This document shows positions 1 to 6,412 of a DNA stretch of 8,969 nt, in pieces. Made by a program: the position numbers and the translations under genes. The DNA comes from Clostridiales bacterium (GTDB lineage Bacteria; Bacillota; Clostridia; Christensenellales; Aristaeellaceae): assembly GCA_012512355.1 (NCBI GenBank), contig JAAZEI010000088.1:1-8969 (forward strand), given 5' to 3'. A model generated the notes under the pieces. The model saw only the letters and a program-made list of their open reading frames with translations, was not told the DNA's origin and searched no databases. Each line of letters opens with the position of its first letter. Position 1 is the first letter of the stretch.

Positions 1-6
1 AGATTA

Positions 7-42
7 ATCTATAAGCCATAGAGATACCTATGGTCGATAGAT
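7..42. repeat. Imperfect inverted repeat / hairpin near the left edge
   Basis: The outer arms ATCTAT (7-12) and ATAGAT (37-42) and the inner arms CCATAG (16-21) and CTATGG (28-33) pair perfectly. They are separated by a 3x3 internal loop and closed by a 6-nt loop. The element lies about 117 bp beyond the stop codon of the minus-strand glycosylase gene. On neither strand is the stem followed directly by a run of T, so it is not a convincing intrinsic terminator. It could be an operator of a gene to the left or a chance AT-rich palindrome. The rest of 1-158 shows no gene. Confidence 0.35.
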
Positions 43-158
43 AAGGTGTTTTTCTATGTAACATTTATGCAGAATCTATATTTTAAACATGACTGTTATT
101 TTATGTGTATCATTTATAGAACATATCTTTTTCTGAGAAATTATTTAAAGACCATCAC

Positions 159-752
159 CTAAAGCTCGCCCTCCAAAACTCTCTTCACCCGGTCTTTTAG
201 CACCTGTAAGAGCTCTTTTTCAAACCAGGGGTTTTTATCAAGCCACCTGAAGTTAAGAGGCGAAGGATGCACTATCGGAAAATAAAGCGGCAAATACTCA
301 TGGTAATTTTGTACAGTTTGGGTTAGATTAGAACGCGCAGCGCGTCCCAGATAGTATTTCTGAGCATATTGGCCGACAAGCAAAGTGAGTCGAACATCTG
401 GCATCAGATCCAGCAGCCTTTGATGCCACAGCGGCGCGAAAGTTCTGCGGGGGGGCAAATCCCCTGATTTGCCTTTTCCGGGATAATAAAAATCCATCGG
501 GATATGAGCAATCTTCTCAACATCCCGGAAAGTATCTTCATCAATTCCCATCCATTGCATCAGCCTTTGCCCGCTTGCGTCATCCCAGGCGAGGCCGGAT
601 GTTTGAGCTTTTACGCCGGGCGCCTGTCCGATCACTATAATGCGCGCTTTTTCCCCGGCCGCGAAAAGTGGATGGTATGACAAATCCAGCAGCGATTTAT
701 TGCTGGGGTGATGGGCGATTTCTATTCGGATAGCTTCAAACTTTTCAGTCAT
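159..752 (-). CDS. Uracil-DNA glycosylase-family protein (cysteine-free, no Fe-S cluster)
   Basis: Predicted single-domain DNA repair enzyme of 197 aa that would remove uracil (from cytosine deamination) or related damaged bases by cutting the N-glycosidic bond. The active-site loop GQAPG is at residues 42-46, followed by a W-D-D and S-G-Q-R-L stretch (about 56-64). The C-terminal catalytic motif HPSPLN is at 162-167, followed by the family-typical R-W-L-x-x-N-P-W-F. There is no cysteine anywhere, so the Fe-S cluster of the family 4 and 5 enzymes is absent. The fold belongs to the broad UDG superfamily, and the exact substrate cannot be read from sequence. I chose the ATG at 750-752, which overlaps the upstream DUF488 gene by 8 bp. 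A longer reading from position 800 would add 16 unsupported residues inside that gene. The overlap implies translational coupling with DUF488. Confidence 0.85.
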   Translation of the reverse strand: MTEKFEAIRIEIAHHPSNKSLLDLSYHPLFAAGEKARIIVIGQAPGVKAQTSGLAWDDASGQRLMQWMGIDEDTFRDVEKIAHIPMDFYYPGKGKSGDLPPRRTFAPLWHQRLLDLMPDVRLTLLVGQYAQKYYLGRAARSNLTQTVQNYHEYLPLYFPIVHPSPLNFRWLDKNPWFEKELLQVLKDRVKRVLEGEL

Positions 753-1275
753 CCCCCACAACCTCAGGATAAATAATTTTTGTTCCTTCCGCTTTTGCAA
801 AGGGCGTTAGTTTGTGCGGAGTGGTGGTTGTCATATTCATGATATTGAGTACCTCAACACCTCGTACAAGCAGGGCGTCCCCGACCAGCGACCGATGACA
901 GCGCCAGGGCAGTGCCTCGGCGCACATGATGGCCGTTGTTTTCTCTTGTCCGTAATCGATGAGTTTGTCAATCCCAGCATTAAATTCCTCTGTCTGCATA
1001 TAATCTGCATAATTGCGAAACGAAGCATTGCGCCATCCCAAATTAATCGAATCTTTCACCTTGGGGCGGAGCCCTCCAAGCTCCTTCATATGGATGTATT
1101 CGATACCATCTTCGGGAAGTGAATGTACCAAGGCAGTTTGCTCAAACTGAGGGTTATAGCGTGATCTTGGTATGGTTCGAATATCAACAACGCGTTCAAC
1201 GCCATTTTGCTTCAGCAAGGCGATAAATTCATCAATAGGATGTGTTGAATGACCTATCGTAAATACTTTCATCAT
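745..1275 (-). CDS. DUF488 family protein
   Basis: A 176-aa soluble protein of the DUF488 family, whose biochemical function is not established. Family hallmarks are visible in order: T-I-G-H-S at residues 6-10, V-D-I-R-x-I-P-R-S-R at about 30-39, Y-I-H-x-x-x-L-G-G at 60-68, F-R-N-Y-A-D-Y-M at 86-93, and C-A-E-A-L-P-W-R-C-H-R-S at 118-129. The last holds the conserved Cys and Cys-His-Arg. Length is normal for the family. Two ATG codons lie in tandem (1273-1275 and 1270-1272). The nearest ribosome binding site, AAGGTGGG (1288-1295 on the plus strand), sits rather far upstream, so the first ATG is preferred. It is the first gene of a pair with the overlapping uracil-DNA glycosylase-like gene, which suggests but does not prove a nucleic-acid-related role. 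The 139-bp gap before it shows no clear terminator or promoter, so read-through from the transporter operon is possible. Confidence 0.88.
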   Translation of the reverse strand: MMKVFTIGHSTHPIDEFIALLKQNGVERVVDIRTIPRSRYNPQFEQTALVHSLPEDGIEYIHMKELGGLRPKVKDSINLGWRNASFRNYADYMQTEEFNAGIDKLIDYGQEKTTAIMCAEALPWRCHRSLVGDALLVRGVEVLNIMNMTTTTPHKLTPFAKAEGTKIIYPEVVGDD

Positions 1276-1414
1276 ACTATGATATTACCCACCTTGCCTT
1301 AGCCACAACAATAAAATCTGAAAATAAGTTCAAATAATCAGCTGCTCAGACATCATCACTAACTGAAATTTCTCTTCAATCAATAAACGAGACGTGACAC
1401 CAGTCCGACTTCAA

Positions 1415-2164
1415 TCAAAGTCTAACGCCGTCACGGTTGCCAAACCATTGTTCTTCAAGCAGAGTAAAAATACTGTTAATCAGAAACGCCATCAGAGAAA
1501 CCGGCAAAGCGCCCTTGATGATGAGCATTATATCCATCGTCCTGATGCCATTGACAATAAGAACGCCCAAACCACCGGCCCCCATGGTAGCACCTATGGT
1601 AGCGGCACTGACGTTGATAATAACCGATGTTTTGATGCCGGCAAGCACCGCAGGTAAGGCCAAGGGCCACTCGACATCAATCAAGCGCTGCCAGGGCGTC
1701 ATGCCCATACCGGCGGCAGAAAGGCGTACTTCTTCGGGCACCGAGTCCAAACCCTGGATGATGTTACGCAATATAGGCAGCAACCCATAAAACACCAGGG
1801 CAATAACGACCGGAGCCTGCCCATATCCCAGCAAAGGAACTGAAAGCGCCAGTATGGCTATTGAGGGTAGGGTCTGCAAAAATGTAGCGGTCTGAAGCAG
1901 AGGCTCCTTGAATTCACGAAAAGGACGAAATCGAGTGAGCAATCCCAAAGTGATGCCCAAAACCATAGAAAAAAAAGTAGAGATAAGCACCAGCCTGACA
2001 TGCTGAAAAACATAAAACGACAGCGGTGCCCGCGCGCGCAGCGCCCCCTTTGAAGGGCCCAAAAAAGATAACCATTGCGCAATCCACTCAAAGCGGTATA
2101 CAGACAGCAGAAATAATAATAACCAAAGGGCAGGCGGCACATAAAGCTTCAGCTTATTGTACAT
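1415..2164 (-). CDS. yehW: Osmoprotectant ABC transporter permease, YehW type
   Basis: Inner-membrane permease of 249 aa, predicted to form half of the translocation channel for a betaine-type compatible solute. It starts with a membrane segment (residues about 10-22). A BPD_transp_1 core follows, with an EAA loop of the form S-A-A-G-M-G-M-T-P-W-Q-R-L-x-x-V-E-W-P-L-A-L-P that contacts the ATPase, and a G-A-G-G-L-G motif near the C-terminal third. The ATG at 2162-2164 was chosen because AAAGGGG sits just upstream and it gives a short 11-bp overlap with the ATPase gene. An open reading frame extends 32 codons further upstream but lies inside that gene and lacks a site. It is the last gene of the four-gene operon, the same place yehW has in E. 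coli. Assignment to this subtype rests mainly on operon architecture and protein lengths. Confidence 0.85.
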   Translation of the reverse strand: MYNKLKLYVPPALWLLLFLLSVYRFEWIAQWLSFLGPSKGALRARAPLSFYVFQHVRLVLISTFFSMVLGITLGLLTRFRPFREFKEPLLQTATFLQTLPSIAILALSVPLLGYGQAPVVIALVFYGLLPILRNIIQGLDSVPEEVRLSAAGMGMTPWQRLIDVEWPLALPAVLAGIKTSVIINVSAATIGATMGAGGLGVLIVNGIRTMDIMLIIKGALPVSLMAFLINSIFTLLEEQWFGNRDGVRL

Positions 2165-3137
2165 TGGGTGCCCCTTTTCTGAAATAAGATAAAAGGCTTT
2201 CAAAAGACAAGGTCCCTTGCGGGAAGCCATCACCACTGACTGCCAGTTCACGGCATCCATTGATTATCATCAGAGAGAGGGCTTCGGACAGCGGCATATT
2301 TCCTGAAACCAAACACGGTATAGCTTCACCAACGCGTGAGGGTTGACAAGCGGCATTTTGAATTTTCATTCCTTTTGTATAAGCCTGCCCAACCCTATAT
2401 CTAGAAAGTAATTTCAGTGCCATTTCGGAGCCAAAGAATGCCTGGGAAAAATTATCCCCCTCCTGAAATACCAAATCACCCGGTGTGCCTTCACGAACAA
2501 TGCGTCCTTCCTGCATTAATAAAATTCGATCGCCCAGCATCAAAGCCTCTGATACATCATGGGTGACAAACAGCACGGTTTTTTTAAGCGTTTTTTGGAT
2601 TTCAGTAAATGAGTTTTGAAGATGCTCACGGTTGAGCGGATCAACCGAACCAAAAGGTTCGTCCATCAACAGAATGGCAGGATCTGCTGCGAGGGCGCGT
2701 GCAACACCTACGCGCTGTGCCTCTCCACCGGAGAGCTCCCTTGGGTACCTGCTGGCGTATGATCTTGGAAGACCAATCAGGTCAAGCAGAAAAAGCGCTC
2801 TTTTCTCGATATCTTCTTTGGGTTTGTTCAGCAGTTTCATGACCACCCCAATATTGCGCATAACGGTATAATGCGGAAACAAGCCCACATTTTGAACCAC
2901 ATAGCCTATCCCCCGCCGCAATAGCTCTACAGGAATATCATGCGTATTTTTACCATTGACAAAGATCTCTCCGCTCGTTGGGGGTACAAGCGCATTGATC
3001 ATCTTAAGCAAGGTAGATTTTCCGCAGCCCGAGGGACCCAGAAGGACACAAAGTTCTCCGCTTGGCACCTCCAGGCTGACATTATCTACTGCCGTTATGC
3101 CATTATATATTTTGGTCAGATTCTTGGTTTGAATCAT
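2154..3137 (-). CDS. yehX: Osmoprotectant ABC transporter ATP-binding protein, YehX type
   Basis: Cytoplasmic ATPase of 327 aa powering the importer. All nucleotide-binding motifs are intact: Walker A GPSGCGKST at 34-42, Q-loop Q83, signature LSGGE at 136-140, Walker B ending in D160-E161 followed by the D-loop, and switch histidine H194. The E-A-Q form after LSGG is common in the glycine betaine/choline (OpuA/OpuC/ProV) branch. Residues about 245-327 form a C-terminal extension with one CBS-like stretch (around P-L-S-E-A-L-S-L-M through G-C-R-E-L-A-V). OpuA/OpuC ATPases carry a tandem CBS pair that senses ionic strength or cyclic di-AMP, so a single one may not form a full sensor. Ribosome binding site AAAGGAGG lies 7 nt before the ATG. 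The start overlaps the upstream permease stop as ATGA, a sign of translational coupling. Confidence 0.92.
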   Translation of the reverse strand: MIQTKNLTKIYNGITAVDNVSLEVPSGELCVLLGPSGCGKSTLLKMINALVPPTSGEIFVNGKNTHDIPVELLRRGIGYVVQNVGLFPHYTVMRNIGVVMKLLNKPKEDIEKRALFLLDLIGLPRSYASRYPRELSGGEAQRVGVARALAADPAILLMDEPFGSVDPLNREHLQNSFTEIQKTLKKTVLFVTHDVSEALMLGDRILLMQEGRIVREGTPGDLVFQEGDNFSQAFFGSEMALKLLSRYRVGQAYTKGMKIQNAACQPSRVGEAIPCLVSGNMPLSEALSLMIINGCRELAVSGDGFPQGTLSFESLLSYFRKGAPNVQ

Positions 3138-4300
3138 AAAGAGCCTCCTTTATCAAGAGCCACAACGACCCTGCCCAGCAGCGCGTCTGTGAGGAAAGTC
3201 AGCAGCACCAGCGGCAGGGTGCCCAGCAGAATCAGATCCGGGGCGGACTGCGCCAGGCCAAGAAAGATTAAACTTCCCAAACCTCCGCCGCCAATAAGGG
3301 CCGCCAGCACCGCGTTTCCCATCGCCTGGGTGAGGGCGGTACGAACACCGCTGATCATCAGGGGGATCGCAAGAGGTATTTGCACCTTATAAAACACTTG
3401 GTTTTTTGTCATGCCTACAGAAAACGCCGCCTGGGTGACAGCAGGGTCAACCATTTGAAGGCCAGCCAGCGCATTGTGAAGGATGGGAAAAAGCGCATAA
3501 ATAAACAAAGCAATCCATGCCGGCCAAAACCCAACGCCGCTGATTCCTAAACTTTTTATGATTTGATATTTTGAGCTCAGGTAACCCAGAGGAACCATCA
3601 AAAGGCCCAACAACGATAGTGTTGGGATGGTCTGGCCCAAATTCACCAGAAAAAAGACTGCCCGCTCCAAGCGTTTACGAGAAAAAAGCGCAAAAGCCAG
3701 TGGCACGCCAAGAAGCGTCGCAGCCCCCACGGAAGTGGAAGCCAATATCAAATGCGCGCTTGCCTGACTCAGAAAAGTTTCTTTGCGGTTCAGATACTCG
3801 CGCATGACGGACAATCCATCAAAAACTCCCAGGAATAGCAAAACAAAAAATATAGAAAGCGAGAAGAGGGTCAGAGCATTCTGAAACAGTCTATCGTGGA
3901 CATATTCAAGACGAGCAGCACTGAGCATCAAAAACACACTGGCCAGGCTTAACCAAAAACCTGCGCCCATGGATGCTCGGGCTATGCTATCACCAGAAGT
4001 AAGCGATGCAGCGCTTTGTCCCAGTGAGAACAATGTCATAAATACTGCAGCCAAAGTCAAAAGCGCACGCATAAAACGCCGTTTGTGCGGCAAAACAAAC
4101 AATAACAATGATATCACCAGCATGATAGCGCAATAAATGATTCCTTGCATGCCGTCAATCTGCCAAAGCCGATATGCTTCACCTGTCAGGACACGATTTG
4201 GGCGATATTGTATGTACGGAAAAAAGAGGGCGGACACAGCGTACAGTGCCGCCCCCAAATTACCTACTTTTCCGTAGCCGAGTTTCTTATTTTCAGACAA
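3134..4300 (-). CDS. yehY: Osmoprotectant ABC transporter permease with N-terminal membrane extension, YehY type
   Basis: Inner-membrane permease of 388 aa, second half of the channel. It is much longer than a typical 210-250 aa permease of this family. About 170 N-terminal residues add roughly five membrane segments (near 13-32, 53-70, 76-96, 110-127 and 141-162) before the BPD_transp_1 core. The core carries the EAA loop Q-A-A-F-S-V-G-M-T-K-N-Q-V-F-Y-K-V-Q-I-P-L-A-I-P and a G-G-G-G-L-G-S motif. E. coli YehY has the same long form (about 385 aa), which is the main reason for this subtype call. The start is a TTG (4298-4300) with a weak AAGAAGAG site 7 nt upstream inside the last codons of the binding-protein gene. 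No ATG fits the expected length. It lies only 4 bp after the binding-protein gene and overlaps the ATPase gene by 4 bp. Confidence 0.88.
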   Translation of the reverse strand: MSENKKLGYGKVGNLGAALYAVSALFFPYIQYRPNRVLTGEAYRLWQIDGMQGIIYCAIMLVISLLLFVLPHKRRFMRALLTLAAVFMTLFSLGQSAASLTSGDSIARASMGAGFWLSLASVFLMLSAARLEYVHDRLFQNALTLFSLSIFFVLLFLGVFDGLSVMREYLNRKETFLSQASAHLILASTSVGAATLLGVPLAFALFSRKRLERAVFFLVNLGQTIPTLSLLGLLMVPLGYLSSKYQIIKSLGISGVGFWPAWIALFIYALFPILHNALAGLQMVDPAVTQAAFSVGMTKNQVFYKVQIPLAIPLMISGVRTALTQAMGNAVLAALIGGGGLGSLIFLGLAQSAPDLILLGTLPLVLLTFLTDALLGRVVVALDKGGSL

Positions 4301-4304
4301 ACAA

Positions 4305-5297
4305 TTACTCTTCTTTCATTAAGCCTTGTTCCACAAGGTAATTTTTAGCGACTTCTTTTGCCGCCAAACCTTCATAGGTCACTTTAGCATTCAAGGTCTG
4401 CAGGGTTTCCAAAGACAGCGTTTCAAACAGAGGTTTTAATATTTCTTCAATCTCCGGGTATTCGCGGTAAAGTTTCCCACGCAGCACAGGAGATGGCTGA
4501 TACACCGGCGGAATGCTCTTGGGGTCTTCCAGTACCACCAAGCCCATATCCTGTAAAGCACCATCAGTGCCATATACCAGGGATACATTCACCTGATCGC
4601 GGCCTTCGACCAATGCTTTGAGCATTTCGGCCGTGTTACCGCTTGCCAGAACAATCAGCTGATCAGCGTTCAGACGGAAACCATAGGCTTCCTCAAACCC
4701 CACAAGCCCTTTGATATTTTCAGCAAAAGAGGATGACGTAATCAGCTTGATCTTACCGCCGTCATTAATATAAGCCGCCAAATCTTCAAGGGATCTTATA
4801 TCTTTCTCTTCAGCGAATCCACGGGTCACTGCCAAACCCTCCGTGTTATTAGCAGATGCAGGAGTGAGCCAATAGATATCATTGGCTTCTATGTCAAGCT
4901 GACGAGTTTGTTCATACCCAAGTTTTGCGTCTGACCACACATCCTGTGAATCAGTATCATGATAATATTGGCCGCTGCCAGTATAGTCAAGCACCAGATC
5001 AACCTCGCCGGCCATCAGTGCCTGCCTCAAAATGTCCGGCGTGCCAAACTCTGTCATATCATTGACTTCAAATCCCGCGTCACGAAGCAGCATGACCATC
5101 ATGCCGCCGATAACCGCACCCTCAGCATCAATCATGCTGGCGATGGTGATAGGGCCTTTTTGAGGTTCCTCGGCAATTGCGCTAAAACTCGGTACTGTGA
5201 TGGATATCAGCAAGGCAAAAACCGTAAATAAAACCAGGAAGATATTTGGTTTTCCCCAAGATATCCTTTTGTCAATAAAAGTATTTTTAGTATTCAT
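4305..5297 (-). CDS. osmF: Osmoprotectant-binding protein of the ABC importer, OsmF/YehZ type
   Basis: Extracytoplasmic solute receptor of 330 aa (OpuAC domain family) that would capture a quaternary-amine osmoprotectant such as glycine betaine and pass it to YehY/YehW. Residues 1-18 are basic and polar, 19-35 hydrophobic, then S-A-I-A (39-42) before E-E, a good type I signal-peptidase site. There is no cysteine lipobox. The receptor domain starts near residue 48 with I-T-I-A-S-M and includes V-L-D-Y-T-G-S-G and L-T-P-A-S-A-N-N-T-E-G-L-A-V, both typical of OpuAC proteins. The ATG at 5295-5297 was chosen for its AGAGGAG site 5 nt upstream. An ATG five codons earlier lacks one. It is the first gene of osmF-yehYXW, transcribed from the divergent region on its right. 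The ligand is inferred from family and operon; E. coli's system is described as low affinity for betaine. Confidence 0.9.
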   Translation of the reverse strand: MNTKNTFIDKRISWGKPNIFLVLFTVFALLISITVPSFSAIAEEPQKGPITIASMIDAEGAVIGGMMVMLLRDAGFEVNDMTEFGTPDILRQALMAGEVDLVLDYTGSGQYYHDTDSQDVWSDAKLGYEQTRQLDIEANDIYWLTPASANNTEGLAVTRGFAEEKDIRSLEDLAAYINDGGKIKLITSSSFAENIKGLVGFEEAYGFRLNADQLIVLASGNTAEMLKALVEGRDQVNVSLVYGTDGALQDMGLVVLEDPKSIPPVYQPSPVLRGKLYREYPEIEEILKPLFETLSLETLQTLNAKVTYEGLAAKEVAKNYLVEQGLMKEE

Positions 5298-5374
5298 ATT
5301 TTCTCCTCTCATGTCAGACGATTAGAATAACTTTTTTAAATAAATTTAGGAAATCATTTCAGACAGCCTATAGC

Positions 5375-5387
5375 TTTATTATACCCA
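5375..5387 (-). promoter_or_regulatory. Candidate -10 region for osmF-yehYXW
   Basis: On the minus strand this reads TGGGTATAATAAA and contains a perfect TATAAT (5378-5383). It is about 80 bp upstream of the osmF start codon. The hexamer 17 bp upstream (AGTGAA) is a poor -35, and there is no TGn extension, so a second factor or an alternative sigma factor may be needed. The G-G-G-T-A-T core resembles the -10 element of SigB-type stress promoters, but no matching GTTT-type -35 is clear. The exact mirror copy lies at 5475-5487. Confidence 0.45.
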
Positions 5388-5474
5388 AATGATAAAATTA
5401 TTCACTAAAATAAAAAACACATGATATTTTACAAATAATACGATTTATTGCCTTTCATAATCATGCATCATCTG

Positions 5475-5487
5475 TGGGTATAATAAA
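5475..5487 (+). promoter_or_regulatory. Candidate -10 region for the alpha/beta hydrolase gene
   Basis: TGGGTATAATAAA with a perfect TATAAT at 5479-5484, about 60 bp before the hydrolase start codon and reading toward it. No acceptable -35 exists at 16-18 bp (CATAAT at 17). It is identical over 13 bp to the minus-strand element at 5375-5387, exactly 100 bp away, so the two divergent units may share a regulator or sigma factor. Confidence 0.42.
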
Positions 5488-5546
5488 AATAATCGTAAAT
5501 GGTACAGCAATGATTGGTTCATTCAAAAGATAAAATAAGGCGGGAC

Positions 5547-6284
5547 ATGAAGAAACCTAATATAAAAAGAAAACTTAAGATATCTCTTATCACACTTTCA
5601 GCCTTGATCATTTTGCTGGTGGGCGGTTTTTATGTCTATACCCTGGATTATTATCACGCGCAGACAAACGCTCTGCAGGCTTTTTTACAATCAGGGAACA
5701 GCGTTCCTGCCCAAAAAAATATGACGGTTTTTCATCCGGCAGGTGCTCATAAAACAAAGACGGGCATCATTTTTTATCCTGGGGGCAAAGTTGAGGCCAA
5801 GGCTTATGCACCTTTGCTGGCTGGGCTTGCAAACAAAGGCTATTCCAGTGTCCTCATCGACATGCCCTTGAATTTAGCTATTTTTGGAATCAATCAAGCC
5901 AGCAAAGTATATCAAACTTTCCCCGAGATTGAGCATTGGTTTCTTAGCGGACACTCCCTGGGTGGTGCTATGGCCAGTAGTTATTCCCAAAAACATTCAA
6001 GCAAACTGTCCGGTCTGATTTTGCTAGGTGCCTATCCTTTGAACAAGCCGAACCTGCCCACGCTGGCAATTTACGGCACCTTTGATCAAGGTATCGACCA
6101 GGATAAACTCTTTGGAGTTGATTCGGTTGAAATCAGCGGCGGCAATCATGCATATTTTGGTGATTATGGCGAGCAAAAAGGCGACGGTACTGCTGGCATC
6201 CAAAGAAAAGAACAGCAGCATCAAACAATCGAAGCCATTGATGAATTTATTAAAAAGACATTATTAGTAAATGAGTCAGAATGA
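5547..6284 (+). CDS. Membrane-anchored alpha/beta hydrolase (PF12695-like)
   Basis: A 245-aa serine hydrolase, predicted to be tethered to the outer face of the membrane. After a basic start, residues about 12-31 form one membrane segment with no clear cleavage site, and the catalytic domain follows from about 58. The nucleophile elbow GHSLGG places Ser137. Likely partners are Asp180 (in Y-G-T-F-D) and His201 (in G-G-N-H-A-Y-F-G-D-Y-G-E-Q). The phrase around His201 with a following G-D-G is typical of a family of small bacterial hydrolases of unknown substrate. The ATG at 5547 was chosen because AAGG (5537-5540) lies 6 nt upstream. An earlier TTG at 5514 has no site and would add charged residues before the anchor. 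It is a single-gene unit divergent from osmF and ends at a strong terminator. Substrate cannot be stated; esterase or lipase activity is possible. Confidence 0.82.
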   Translation: MKKPNIKRKLKISLITLSALIILLVGGFYVYTLDYYHAQTNALQAFLQSGNSVPAQKNMTVFHPAGAHKTKTGIIFYPGGKVEAKAYAPLLAGLANKGYSSVLIDMPLNLAIFGINQASKVYQTFPEIEHWFLSGHSLGGAMASSYSQKHSSKLSGLILLGAYPLNKPNLPTLAIYGTFDQGIDQDKLFGVDSVEISGGNHAYFGDYGEQKGDGTAGIQRKEQQHQTIEAIDEFIKKTLLVNESE

Positions 6285-6360
6285 TCATATGAAATGAAAA
6301 TGGTGTACAATTGTAATTTTTATAACATACTCATGAGCCGCACAATTTAAAAATGCAAAA

Positions 6361-6393
6361 AAAGGCGGTAATCCGTGAAAGATTACCGCTTTT
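6361..6393. terminator. Bidirectional Rho-independent terminator
   Basis: A perfect 9-bp stem, GCGGTAATC (6365-6373) with GATTACCGC (6381-6389), closed by a 7-nt loop. It is followed by TTTT on the plus strand and preceded by a run of seven A (6357-6363), which becomes the T tract on the minus strand. It sits between the plus-strand hydrolase gene and the minus-strand heliorhodopsin remnant and can end transcripts from both. Confidence 0.88.
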
Positions 6394-6412
6394 GTGATGT
6401 CCGGATTCTATA

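Noticed and set aside
7..42. Terminator for the glycosylase gene
   Set aside because: The stem is AT-rich with a 3x3 internal loop and lacks an adjacent T run on the minus strand.
814..1122. 102-codon plus-strand reading
   Set aside because: Lies entirely antisense to the well-supported DUF488 gene and has no family-like motifs.
5510..5533. Seven-codon upstream ORF before the hydrolase gene
   Set aside because: No ribosome binding site and no attenuator structure behind it.
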